A DNA stretch of 64,000 bases from Epiperipatus broadwayi (lineage: Eukaryota > Onychophora > Udeonychophora > Euonychophora > Peripatidae): contig JAQFVV010000050.1 in NCBI GenBank assembly GCA_028023455.1, positions 3,910,626 to 3,974,625 on the forward strand, given 5' to 3'. The notes beneath the pieces are model-generated. The model was not told the origin of the DNA, searched no databases, and saw only the letters and a list, made by a program, of their open reading frames with translations. The translations under genes and the position numbers were made by a program. The number at the start of each line of letters is the position of its first letter. Positions within the stretch are counted from its first letter, which is position 1. Positions 48,447-61,699 of the stretch are shown here, one piece after another.

Positions 48447-51208
48447 CTAATGCTTAGCATAATAAAACCAGTGCCATAAATGCTTTTTAAAAATCAAATA
48501 ACTAGTGCTCATTAAATCCACAGAACAATCTCTTATAAACATATTAAATAATTTAGGACCATTATAACTAAATTGCTTCCTACTAGATGTTTTAAAAAAA
48601 TTAGGTAAAGCTAACTGATATTTAGTAGATAAATGAGTATTTACAACAGAAGATTTAGTACCCAAATGAAGTTACCTACAATAAATATCAAGAATCACTC
48701 TATATTTATATAAATGGAAAACATCTAGTATATTAAATGTGGCATAAATATCTTTAACAGATGTGATACATGATCTACCAAAAATGATACACATTGTATA
48801 ATTTTGGAAAACAGACAAAGTAGTCATTGCAAAAGTAGAACAGTTCCTCCAAACTGATATATTATAACATAATAAGCTTTGATAAGAAGAAATATATAAA
48901 GTAATCAAGGCTGAACGAGGAAAAAATTTAGATAAGTAGAAAAACATATAATTTAATTTACGTAAACGAGAACAAAGAAAGTCAATATGGTTTGACCAGG
49001 ATAGTCTGGAGTCAATAAAAACACCTAGATAACAAATATTATCAACAAGTGAAATGTTAGCATAAGTACAGGTGCTATTACAATGCCAAAAATACTTATT
49101 ACAAATAGTAATGTTAAGCAAATGAATATTTGACTTATAAGAAAAATTAATAGATTTTGTTTTACTCAAATTAATTGATAAATTATTAAATGCTAACCAT
49201 TTACTAATTAGTATTAAATCATCATTAATTATTTTTTCAACAAAATTATATGAAACTGCAGTATAAGATAAAGCAATATCATCTGCAAAACCATAAATCT
49301 TAGTTTCTAAAGGTAAAGAAAATAAATCATTTATATAAATTATAAATAAAATGGGACCCAAAACTGAACCTTGTGGTACACCATGGTTAACTGTTATAAA
49401 AGAGCTTACAACACCAGAAATATTTGTTGGTTGTTTTCTATCCTTTAAGTAACTCGCAAACCATGAAATAAGTCCACCACGAAAACCATATGAATATAAA
49501 CGCTTAAGTAAAATTTTGTGAGATACAGAGTCAAATGCCTTGGACAAGTCTAAATAAATAGTAACAGTTTTAAAATCTTTATCTAGTGAAGTTGTCAAAT
49601 TGTTTACATGACTATAGAAAGTGTCCAAGGTACTTCTACCAGAAATAAATCCATATTGATGTTCAGATAAAATATTATTTTTAGATAAAAATGACATCAT
49701 TTTCTCTTTAACTACCATCTCTAACAATTTGGATATTACAGATATAATAGATATCGATCTATAATTGTCAAGCTGTGCAGGATCACCCTTTTTAAAAACA
49801 GGTGTAATAAAACCAACTTTCAAACAAGTAGGAAACAAACCAGCATTTAAGGAAAGATTAAACAAATAAACAAGAACAGGTATGAAAGCTGAATTATTTT
49901 TCTTAAGAATCTTTGGTGTTAGCCTATCTAGACCAACTGAATGAACATTCTTTAAGAGATCAATTTTACCAGACAAATCCAAATCAGTAACATCTGTACA
50001 CAAAAAAGAATTTAAACAAGAATCAGCAAAAGACAATTCTTGTACTGGTGTTCTATCTATTGACAGATCTGAAAAAAAATTATTAAACAAGCCAGCAACA
50101 CATTTTTCATTATTTTCTACTTCAATCAAATTATCATTGTGTTTTATAAATTTAAATTGATTTGATAAATGTTTCTTTACAAGAGAATTTATCAATTTCC
50201 ATTTTAAAGAAATATTTTTATCATTAAAATATTTTTGATAATATTGAAATTTTAATTTTCGAATATCAGATTTAATCTCAGTATTTAATTTCTTCAGACT
50301 CATCAAATCTCCACCCAAACATTTTAAATGATTTCTTTGATTAATTTTTTCAATCAAATCATTCGTTATCCAGACCGAGCGTTTTTTGCTAGTCAATTTA
50401 AAACTAACCATAGATTTTGTAATTAAAGATTTACAAATATCTTGAAATTTTAAAAATGCTGAATCAACATCATGCAGAGCAAAAACATAATCCCAATTCT
50501 GATCAGATAATAACATTTTTAGTTTATTATGTGACAACTTATTAACAAATAAATGAGTATTTACATGTTGCCTACAATTTAGCAATTTCAATATAGTTGC
50601 AAAATGATCTGAAATAAAAATATTTAGTACAGACGTTTCATAACTTTGATTCTGGTTTAATCTAACAAATATATGATCCAAAATGGATTGACATGATTCA
50701 GTAATGCGAGTAGGTGAAAAAATAGTTTGATTAAAACCATAACTATAAAGCAAATTCAAATACCGTACTGTAGGACCACATAGATTATTATATAAATCTA
50801 TATTCAAATCTCCCATAAGAATTATTGAAGTAGTATGTAAATCAGACAATAACACATCAAGTTCAGCTATAAAATCCAAAATGATACTTGTACACGATCT
50901 GTATAAAGCAATAATAGTCAAGACAAAACAAGGTAAATTCAAATGAATTAAAACACATTCTGCAGAGGCAAGAAATGGATTATGATATGTAAATTTAATG
51001 TTTTCTTTCACAAAAACTAATACACCACCAGAATGTGAAGATGAATGAGGAGAAAGAATATTTGAATAGCCATCCAAAACATATAAATGTTGTTCTTCAA
51101 CAGAAATCCAAGATTCAGTTAAAATTATCACATCATAAAAGCCAGCAGGAAAACCATTTAAATATACAACAAATTCATCAAAATTAGATCTAACACTTGT
51201 ATATTCAT
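48447..51208 (-). pseudogene. C4 ORF2 (endonuclease-RT)
   Basis: The likely first ATG is at 51208-51206 (IFHMNI context, typical of this group). A one-base deletion just after it shifts the frame before the long open stretch 51131-48672. Domains in order: EEP endonuclease (ILTESW near 51130; GDLNIDL near 50810; SDHFAT near 50610), then RT with GLDRLTPKIL (about 49920), motif A YLDLSKAFDSVSH (about 49520-49560), GVPQGSVLGPILF (about 49340-49385) and FADDIAL (about 49265-49290), all catalytic residues present. A stop at 48672-48674 (Lys in the C2 copy) removes the last ~75 residues, which stay open to 48447. It would nick the target and copy element RNA. Confidence 0.88.
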
Positions 51209-51283
51209 ATGGAAAATATTTAAATTAGACAAAGTTTCACCATGAGGATAAAATGTATTGAATTTCACTTTAGGAAATAAATT

Positions 51284-52177
51284 TCAAAATGCTGACAACT
51301 CAGATTCATTTTTAATTAAAACACACGAAGAATTTAAATCATTTCTAACATAAATCAATCCATTACGTATAAAAGCCATACCTTTACGTTCACACATTTT
51401 TTGCTTTGCCATCCATAATAGTTGTCTAGCATGCGAAGTTATACGTTGGTTAATATATACGTGCTGACTAGATTCCGTTAACAAAAAATCAGAAACCGAT
51501 TTAATAACATTTCTTTTCAATAAAAATGATTTAGCTAAATTTTGAGAAGTAAAGTGAGAAACAATAAAACCTGCTCTATTATTAGATTTAGATTTTGTCC
51601 GATAAACATTCTCGATACAATTAGTAGTAAAGTTTTCAATTTCAAGTTTTTCCGCCAACTTCGTAACAATTAAAGATAAATTTTCATTTTCACAAAAGGG
51701 AACACCTTATATTTCAATTTCACAATCCAACTGTGAACGTTCCATAGAGTCAATTTTGTCCTTTAATAAAGTGATTTGGTTTTCACAAGAATCATACATA
51801 TTTGACAATCGGAGCAAATTATCATCATTTTTATCAACTTTACCCTGCAAAAAATCCATGTCAACCTGAAGCTTTGCAACTATAATTGTAAGCTCTGAAA
51901 TTGCCGTATGTATAACCGGAAGTAATTTTAATTTTTCCAAAATATCATTTAAAATCAAGTTCAAAGAATCAGTATCGTTTACCATAACAGAACGATCATC
52001 AACAGGTGGAATTCTACAAACATTACATCTCCATTCCTGCTTTTTTAAAGACATTCGTCTATAGGTCGCCTCTCCTAATGTTGAGCATGTATAATGAAAA
52101 CTGGTGCTGCAGCCCATACATGAAACAAAATGTCCATTTTTAGGTAGTAATTCATTACAAATTTTGCAGGATGACAT
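51284..52177 (-). pseudogene. C4 ORF1: PHD-like finger, coiled coil, FP-like domain
   Basis: Starts at ATG 52177 (MSSCKICNELLP) and stays in one frame to 51284, with a single TAA at 51707-51709 after about 156 codons, probably from CAA. The N-terminus is a PHD-type zinc finger: CKIC, then C-x2-C, then HYTC, ending WRCNVC. A coiled-coil stretch follows (LEKLKLLPVIHTAISELTII, then VDKNDDNLL). The C-terminal part, with VYINQRITSHARQLLWMAKQ and GLIYVRNDLNSSCVLI, fits the baculovirus-FP-like domain known from insect retrotransposon ORF1s. The expected role is chaperoning the element RNP; the PHD finger might bind chromatin. The ORF1 stop TGA is only about 75 bases upstream of the ORF2 ATG. Confidence 0.82.
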
Positions 52178-52312
52178 TTTATAAACAAATCCAATTAAAT
52201 CCTAATTTCCTGAACACAATAAAAATACATACTTATAAATAAAAATACTGTAAAACAAAACAAAAGCAATGGAGAAAAAATTGAACACGTCTTTAATCTA
52301 GGACACCAGAAG
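52178..52312 (-). other. C4 5' UTR
   Basis: Upstream of the ORF1 ATG on the minus strand. Non-LTR elements of this type carry an internal promoter here, but I see no specific motif. It ends at the triplet array. Confidence 0.45.
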
Positions 52313-53735
<1,423 letters not shown>

Positions 53736-53958
53736 TACTAGTCAGCATGAATTGCATCTTTTTAAAAATGGAAAAACATCAGTTCAGCATGAATTGCATC
53801 CTGGGCGAATGGAAAAACATTAGTATGCATAACTTGCATCTTGAGAACGTAAAATAATAATAGCATAAATTGCATCTTGGGGAAATAGAAAAACGGTAGT
53901 CAGCAGTACTGCATTCTGGAAAAATGGAAAAATACTACTTCAGTGTGAATTGCATCCC
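53736..53958. repeat. Degenerate ~40-bp minisatellite, about 5.5 copies
   Basis: Repeated units share a core like CAGCATGAATTGCATC followed by a TGGGGAAATGGAAAAA-type segment. Cores begin near 53743, 53783, 53824, 53861, 53899 and 53940. The copies have diverged. The function is unknown. Confidence 0.8.
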
Positions 53959-54058
53959 TTGAATTAAAGTTCATTTTCCTTGAGCTTGACTGGTCCAGTT
54001 AGATAATCTTCTGTAATATTGAACTATTATAATGAGTGTCTGGAACATAGTTTCTCAT

Positions 54059-54133
<75 letters not shown>

Positions 54134-55185
54134 ACAGTAGTAGTAATAGTAGTATTAGCATTATTATTAGCATTATTGTTGTTTTTACAAAAGTAATATT
54201 ATATTTTTATTGATACATATTTAATTGTAGTTATTTTCTTATGGACATATTGAAATTATTGAAATTAAAAAAAAAATACCCCTAGTGGATTATTTTTTAA
54301 TGAATATAAACAAAAACAAATCAAACCATATTTAAATTTTTGGTAACATAATTATTTATATTTTAAAATGTTTATGAAATTATTCTTTTATAAATATCTA
54401 CATAAGCGTTTTAACACACATATTTTGCTATCCCAAGGGAATACTTTTTGTGGTTAAAAACATTACGATTTGCTAATCTATATTTATGAAAAGATTTTTA
54501 TACATATAATTTTTAAAATATATTGTTGCAGGAAATAAGTCATTTTTTATGAAAAAAGTAATAATGCATTATTTCTTAATGAAGGAAAAAACAAATCAAA
54601 ATACTGGTGGTTAAACTTAAAAAAATTCAAACGCTAGTTAATGATAATTACTTGTCCGATATCAATATGAATAATTTTAAATGTTATATTTTTGTTAAGA
54701 TTAAGTACAGTAAATTTCTATTTTTTTAATATAATTTTTCATTTACATTTACATAAACGGATACATTAATAAAAGAATAATTTCTTTCCATGCATGTATT
54801 ATAATTCTTGAAAAACAACTTCATATTTTCTACTTACCTTTTTTAAATTTTTATTAAGAATCAGTTTACAATTTATTTAACTGACTCCAGAAAAGAATAA
54901 AAATATAAAAAGCTCTTAGAATATCCAAGGGTTTTTTTTCTGGAGATCATTTCCAGGACTGATATGGAAACATTGATTTAATTAAATAATCAGATCGCAA
55001 CAAATGAATTCAAATAGTTAAATTTTAAAAAAATTGGTTTTTAAATAATCCATTATCTCTTTGGGCTTAAGGCTATTAAAATCCAAAATAAGAGCAAGAG
55101 ACGATTTAGTGCAAGATTCGTTTTTTCCAGTCATATATTTTTTTGTTTCTTGCCTTTTAATATTTATAATATGCTTTAAACGTAT
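53959..55185. other. Unassigned AT-rich stretch with (AGT)n
   Basis: An (AGT)n array at about 54058-54165, then AT-rich sequence with no recognised gene. It ends at the E2 tail. Confidence 0.45.
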
Positions 55186-58093
55186 ATCATCATCATCATC
55201 ATCAACCATTATCAATCCACTGCAAGATGAAGCTCTCTTCAAGTTCAATCCATCTTTTCCTATCTTTAGCTTCTCTTTTCCCCATCACCCCTGCACACTT
55301 TCTTACTTCATCCATCCATATCACACGTGGTCTCTTTCTGTGTCTTTTACAATCTCTTTGAATCCAGTTTAAATTTTCAATTGTCCATCTGTTATCATCT
55401 CTTCTAACAATATGTCCAGCCCAACTCCACTTCAGTCTTTTAATTTTTTCAATGAGGTCAGTAACACCTGTTTGTTCTCTTACCCATACAGTGCATTTTC
55501 CACTCCCAACATGCATCTCTCCATACTTCTTTGAGTGGTCTATTGCTCTTGTATTAAGTGTCCAAGTCTCAGATCCATAAGTAACAACTGGCAAAACACA
55601 TTTATTAAAAACCTTGCTTTTCAAACATATAGGCATATTTCCTTTTAGTATCAAGTTATTTCTACCAAAAGCACTCCAACCAAGTTTAATTCTATGATTA
55701 ATTTGATCCATTATATTTCCATCTGTATTAATAATCTGACCAAGATATTTGTTACTGTTAACTTCTTCTAATTCATCATAATCAATCTTTATTTTTATAT
55801 TTTGAGAAAATCTATTAAACATTACTTTAGTCTTTTTAACATTTATCTTTAGTCCTACTTTCCTACTTTCATCTGATAACTTTGCAACATTTCCTGTAGC
55901 TTTAAAGAATTATTTGCAAAAACAACTACATCATCTGCAAAATCGAAATGACTTCAATAATCTCCATTTACTTTCACTCCTTTAGCTTCCATTTTAATCC
56001 ACAAAATACTTTTTGCAGCACTGCTGTAAAAAGTTTTGGAGATGTTGATTTTCCTACTATCATTATGTAATCTAATTGTTGCTGTTGCATTTTATAAACA
56101 TTTTTTAAAATATGACGATATCCTGGATCTACACCTTGATGATCCAATGCTTTAATCACTGAAGAAATGTTTATAGAATCGAATGCCTTTTCATAGTCTA
56201 CAAATTTTAAGCATAATGGCAACTCATATTCATTTGTCCTTTCCATAATTTGTCTCAATATCTGGATATGATCTACTGTACTAAAACCACTTTTAAATCC
56301 AGCTTGTTCTCTTGGTTGGTGGAAATCTAGTGTTTTCTGTACACGAGTTGTAATTATCTTAGTAAAAATTTTGTATAAAACTGATAAAAGACTGATAGGT
56401 CTGTAATTTCTAATATCTTCTTTATCACCTTTTTTAAATATTACTATTAATACTGCATTCTTCCAATCATCTGGTACATCTTTATAATTTAGACATTTGG
56501 TATATAACTTTACTAATTTTTTTTCTATTTCTTCACCTGCTTCTTTTAATATACCAATTCCAATTCCATCATTACCTGGAGCCTTTTCTTTCTTCCTACT
56601 TTTAATAGCATGTCTCACTTCTTCATTTAAAATTCTGGGCAATTCAGAAGATATAATATGTATAGGAGGCACTTGGTTTTTATTACTATATAATTCTTGA
56701 TAGAAGTCTTCTACACATTTTATGATGTCATCTCTCTTTTTAGTAATAATGCCATCTTTTTTTCTTATTGCAGATATAAATTTCCTACCAATACCAAAAT
56801 GTTGTTTTATACTCTTTAAACTTTTATTCTCTTCTACAGCTTTCCTTGCTAGTTCACAATTATACTTTCTTATATCATTTTCAACTCTTTTCCGCATCAT
56901 TTTACAAAATTCGAGATATTCAATCTTTTTTAATGCATCATTGTTGTATATCCTCATATTCCTACTTTTCTTCATAAATTCTCTAGTCTCAGTGGAAATT
57001 TTACTGATCAATTGCTACTTTTTTCTACCAGCTATCTTTGTTGCAGTTTTTAAAAGTGTATCACTTATTTTCCTATTAAGGTCATTCAAGTCTGAATCAT
57101 GTTCAAAATCTGCTAATACTTGAAACCGATTTGTAAGTTCTAATTTGAATTCATTAGAATGTTTCTGAAGATTAAAAATATCAAATATTGTTTTTCTTAA
57201 TAATTTTTGCCTCCCTAGTTTTGCTTTAACATTTATCTTACATCTTACTAATCGGTGATCACTTTCTGTGTTAAATTTATTGAGAATATTACAATCTTGA
57301 ACTATGTATTTTCAGTTAGTCAAAATATAATCCAATTCTGCTGTACCTTCATTTGGATGCTTCCATGTCCATTTCCTTTTAACATTTTTCTCAAAAAAGA
57401 ATTCATAATATAAAGCTTTTCTTTTTCTGCAAACTCCACAAGTATATGTCCTCTCTTGTTTCTATTACCATAACCAAAACTACCTACAGCACTTTCATCT
57501 TTCATTTGTTTGCCAATTCTAGCATTAAAGTCTCACATAACAATTTTTAAATGTTGTTTACTCTGATCAAAAGCCTTTTGTACATCCATATAAAAATCTT
57601 CTATAACTTCATCACTATGAAAACTTGTGGGGGCATAAACCTGAATTATCTGCATTTGGTATCTGCTATTAAGTTGTAAAACTAATCTTGCCACTCTGTC
57701 TGATACACCATCAATCTCCACAATGTTATTCTTCCATTTTTTATTTATAATGAATCCTACTCCACTTGTATTTCCAATATTTGTGCCTTTATAGTAGAGT
57801 ATATGTCCATTTTTTAAATCAATTGTTTCTTCACCTTTTCTTCTAACTTCACAAAGTCCAATAATGTCCCATTTAATATAAGACAGTTTTTCTTCTAATT
57901 CTTGCAATCTTCCTTCACTTGAAAGTGATCTGCAGTTGTAAGTACCTAAATAAAAAGTCATCATTAAATGGCCACTTGATTTGACAATCAGGGGATTCTT
58001 AGCACCCTCTGCATTTGGCCACCAACTGCTGCCTTGGTTGGTGACTTTACAGCCTCCTGGGAATAAGGGCCATGATTTATTTTTGTATGTCAT
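55186..58093 (-). mobile_element. RTE-clade non-LTR element E2
   Basis: A nearly full-length RTE element on the minus strand with one ORF (endonuclease, RT, C-terminal domain) and no real 3' UTR. The stop codon TGA at 55204-55202 is the first unit of a (TGA)n tail that ends at about 55186. RTE membership is shown by the RT blocks (PGNDGI, DYEKAFDS, REQAGF) and by an endonuclease of the type often annotated as craniofacial development protein 2-like in invertebrate genomes. E1 and E3 are fragments of the same family. Confidence 0.87.
55202..58093 (-). pseudogene. E2 endonuclease-RT polyprotein, several breaks
   Basis: The open stretch 58093-57533 carries the endonuclease: LGTYNCRSLSSEGRL, WDIIGLCEVRRKGEE, TSGVGFIINKKW, IIQVYAPTSF. 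It stops where GDFN should be: the frame reads VM-stop-DFN, a GGA-to-TGA-type change at 57533-57535. The linker resumes at 57505. After a TAG near 57013, the RT is open in 57011-55974 (KAPGNDGIGIGIL, NYRPISLLSVLYK, REQAGFKSGFSTVDHIQIL, VDYEKAFDSINISS). A frameshift and an in-frame TGA then flank FADDVVVFANN (about 55915-55950). The last part, 55822-55202, has YLGQIINTDG, GSETWTL, WAGHIVRRDDNRW and the terminus LQWIDNG. The catalytic Asp residues are preserved, so decay is recent to moderate. Confidence 0.85.
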
Positions 58094-58455
58094 GATTTTA
58101 TATATTGAAAAAAAATTCTTAAACTTGGAGGTAAAAAGCCAATAAACTCACCACGCTGGCTAATGCATGTTGGTGATCAGCCCATCCATGTTTGTATACT
58201 ATATGAATAATCACATAGTAATAACAGCTGCAATGACAAGAACATATGGAGTGGACATTAGGACATTTGCCTTGCTCAGTTTCTTTAAGGCCTCCAAGAG
58301 GAATCAAAGGGTCTCTTTTCAGTTAATAGCAAACTCCTTTCTGCAGCCTAAACGTATATAGGTAAAGTTAATAAAAATTTTCACAAATAACAATATTTTG
58401 CTTAGAGCTTTCGAAGTATGTTTTTTACTATATTTTTAAAAAAATTATAAATAAT
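58094..58455. other. Unassigned flank upstream of E2
   Basis: Could include the E2 5' UTR nearest 58094. No boundary is visible. Short open frames on both strands are not convincing. Confidence 0.3.
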
Positions 58456-58558
58456 ATTATGTTTAAATAACAAGTCTCCTCTATATATATATATATGCAC
58501 ATATATATATATATTATGTTTAAATAACAAGTCTCCTCTATATATATATATATGCACA
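58456..58558. repeat. 57-bp tandem duplication with (AT)n and GCACA
   Basis: ATTATGTTTAAATAACAAGT followed by CTCCTC and an AT run with TATGCACA occurs twice (58456 and 58513). Confidence 0.85.
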
Positions 58559-58882
58559 CACACATTGCTTTAGCATCACTTATTGTGAGTTTATTTACGT
58601 CATCACTATTAGTTTCTGCTTTAATTCATTAAAGTGCTTTTGTAATATTCTCTCCCTCTCTCTCTCCTTTCTTCCTTCTTTCAATAACTACCACTATACT
58701 ATTTTAAAGCCATCTAAGTAATTTCGGCTTGTTTTTGGTTAAATACTTCAAAATCTTTATTTGTAAATGATGCAATCACGTTCTATTTTATAATTTATTC
58801 ATTTCTCTGATTGGGTCATAGTTCACATTTCTCACTTTTAGTAAGATGTATTTTCCATATTCGTATTTTTAATCCAGACTTA
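58559..58882. other. Unassigned stretch with CT-rich tract
   Basis: A pyrimidine tract (TCTCTCCCTCTCTCTCTCC and following) lies near 58648-58682. Nothing else is recognised. Confidence 0.35.
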
Positions 58883-58984
58883 CTGTTGATTTGTAATGAA
58901 CCTGTAAGCCTAACCCAACACAGCAGATCTGCACCAGATCTGTTGTGTTTGGTTAGGCTTACAGGTTCGTTTCCAAACCAACAG
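58883..58984. repeat. ~100-bp near-perfect hairpin
   Basis: The left arm CTGTTG through GAACCTGTAAGCCTAACC to AGATCT (58883-58930) is matched inverted by the right arm AGATCT through GGTTAGGCTTACAGGTTC to CAACAG (58936-58984), with few mismatches and a loop of about five bases. Because of this symmetry both strands carry similar short open frames, which I do not take as genes. It may be a fold-back element or an insertion pair. Confidence 0.8.
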
Positions 58985-60821
58985 ATACAAAAAGAATAAA
59001 CCGCAATTAATATGGACAATTTATTAGACCAAAAAATATACACATGTTAGTTAGTTAAACAAATGAATAAAAACAGTTGATACAATTGAATGTTGAGATA
59101 GTCGAGCTGAGTACGAAACTCACTTCTAGCTAAATGATTAGTCTGCCTCATGAGCTCTGGTAAGACTTTTCCAGCTATGTATTTAGCTTGCCTTAAGTTG
59201 GCTTTAAGTCAGATGCAGCAGTTTTCAGTCCATAGGTGGATTTGCCTCACTGTGTGGACGTCATGATGATGACTAGAGTAATACCTTTGCTGATGGCAGA
59301 TGGTTTAATGGAGATCACGTTCTGTCATTTAAGTTAACAGAAACAATTTCACTCTGTCTTGCCTCCAAAAGGCTGACTATTTAATGACAGATCCCCTACC
59401 CTACTGGAAACATGCAGATTTGGTGCTCGAACCCCAGTGAAGGATTTAATCCTTTTGGGTAGCAACTGGGTGCTAGCCAATCAGGTAAAGAATCTGGAAT
59501 AGTCCTCTTCTAAAGGCAAAGTCAGATATGACACAATCAGATTTGTAAAAAAGAAGAAACTGTTGGCCAAAATATTTGAAAGGTTTTTCTTGTCAATCCT
59601 TAGAAATTATATTTATATCAAAAAATTAAAATAATGTTATTTTTCAAGACCATCTATTTCATTTTACTTTATCAAAAAATTATTTATATCTAAATTTTTC
59701 ATAAATATAAAATTATACATAGAAACTATTTTCTATCTGTCAAACGTTGAACATTATATATAGATGTAGATGTGATTATATTGTTGTTGTTTTTTTAAAA
59801 AAGTCAATGAGGGCATGATTTGAAAAACGTACGAAGAATTGGCTGTGAAACGTGATTTGACCGACCTGTGCCGATTATTAATGCAGTTTGGGCAAAATAT
59901 TATTTCAAAAGAGTGAAGCTGTTTATTTAGAATAATAAATTTAATATATGTTATTTACAATTTTTGTACAAACAGTTATATTATAAAAATACATTTAAGA
60001 TTAAGAATACTTAAACGAAATATGTCATATTTCCCAGATTTTCTTCTTTTGAATCTTGCCAGATTCTGTTCCCATTATATATATATATAATTTTCTTTTT
60101 TCTTAATAGTGTTGAGAAATCGCACAAAGCAGTAAATCATTAAATAGATATTCTTTCTATTTGCATATTTTTTAGATAGCGGTGAATATCAGTTACTTAA
60201 TAATTTAAGTAACATTTTTTTATTTATAATTTATACATATGTAACATTTTCTCCCCCACTATACAGATTTGGGATATATTAAGTCACAAGAGGAAAAAGG
60301 AGAAAAAATAAATCGATTATTTTTATTTACTAATTTTGTTAGGAAAATTAGTTTTTAAAATAAATAGGTGAATTAATTTCTCTTTATAGTCTTCTATGTT
60401 TTTTTTCTTTCCACACTCCTAACTTTACATAATTTTTATCTGTGGGTTATCATCTTTATCATCTATATTTCTTTTATTGTTATTTGCCAAAATTATGTTG
60501 GTTTTTGATTTTAATTAGTTTGGGTTCCGTTTGATCATTTCTAGGTATGTTTTACTGTCTATTATTATTTCTACTGGAGCCTCTCTATTCAGTATTATTA
60601 AAACTGTGGTGACTTTATATGTTAAATGTATCTTTTAAAAACTATATCTATTTTCATCTTAACTATTACTATTTGTTTTGAAGGTTGATTCCTAAATTTT
60701 TCTTCAGTTAAATTTTTGTATAGATTGACTCTGATCTTAATTTTATCTCAAATTTTAACTGTTTTATATTTTAGAGTGAGTTTTGTATAACTATTGTTTG
60801 GAATAAAATAATTAATTCCCT
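58985..60821. other. Unassigned stretch with a GC-richer island
   Basis: About 59090-59560 is clearly less AT-rich than its surroundings and non-repetitive. It contains no open frame of note. On the minus strand GGTTCGAGCACC (near 59429) resembles a pol III B box, but the A-box candidate upstream is poor, so a SINE is only a weak possibility. The rest is AT-rich with no recognised feature. Confidence 0.35.
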
Positions 60822-61455
60822 TATTAACACTGGTGATTAATTTTATTGGCCGAGTGAGGTAAAACTCTAAACTTCTAATTGATCAACTAACAAACTTAAG
60901 CATCAAAATATATTAATCTTTTAATATTATATTCACTTTAGTTTCGTTTGTAAAAAGTATACTAATAATTTGTCAAGTTAGGAAAGTGAACGAAAGTTTT
61001 TTCAAAAATAAATTTTTATTTATAATTATAAAAATATTAGATAGTGGTAAATCTTAAGTGAACATAGTAACCAACCAAACAGTTTCATAACGTAAGTGAT
61101 CTCCCCCCCCCCAATTTTAAGCTGCTAAAAAATATATAATTTTTGCTAAAGTCTTAATTACTTTTCTAAAATAATTTTATTTTTAGCATATTTTATCAAA
61201 ATAATTTGTAATTTGTCAAGAAAAGTAATCGTAACTCTTTAGTTATTGACAATCCATTTTCTTTGTTGTTGAAAGGTAACAGCCAATCAGAATTAAGAAT
61301 GGGCAGTGCTGCATCTTTTGTTAGACCTTTAAGGACAGTTTTATTGATTTTTTACTTGTAAAATAATTCAAGAGAGGGCAGCATCTTAAAGAACTTTTTT
61401 TAACCTTTAAAAAAAGTGCAAAATCATACGTTTAACATTAAAAATAAGGAAAATA
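60822..61455 (+). repeat. Dispersed repeat R, copy 2
   Basis: Alignable in the same orientation with 39700-40400 (see that entry for shared blocks). A C10 run near 61105 is private to this copy. It has no coding potential and no clear terminal structure, so the class is unknown. Confidence 0.6.
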
Positions 61456-61699
61456 TACTATTAAAAGGCAAAATCTCGAGTTAAGAACTTAGCCATTAAA
61501 CTGTTAACTTTGTTTTTAATCAATAGTTCTTAGACATCTTGTTATTTCACAGAAACAAAACTTACCATACATTAGCACCACTCAGTGCAAGCCAGAGTAA
61601 TAAATGAATGCAGGAAAGTTTTTGCATAAAATCCCCATCTAGTTCCTATTTATCCAATATCATAGACTAGTTTCTAGCTTTTGAATTTCATCAGTGAGA
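61456..61699. other. Unassigned spacer
   Basis: AT-rich. It may include the eroded 3' part of the integrase fragment that follows on the minus strand. Confidence 0.3.

Larger units (their letters stand above)
48185..52312 (-). mobile_element. CR1-like non-LTR element C4, nearly complete
   Basis: The best-preserved non-LTR element in the window: a 5' UTR of about 135 bases (52178-52312), ORF1 (52177-51284), ORF2 (about 51208-48447) and a 3' UTR ending at the (TAA)n/(TTA)n array. C1/C2 and C3 are truncated relatives with closely similar 3' ends. The lesions I see are one stop in ORF1, one frameshift at the start of ORF2 and one stop near the ORF2 end. (TAG)n/(TAA)n adjoins the 5' end. CR1 assignment follows from the PHD-bearing ORF1 and the RT motifs. 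Confidence 0.88.

Noticed and set aside
58811-59043. Two similar opposite-strand open frames (NEPVSLT... and mirror)
   Set aside because: Both come from the arms of the hairpin at 58883-58984; there is no independent coding evidence.
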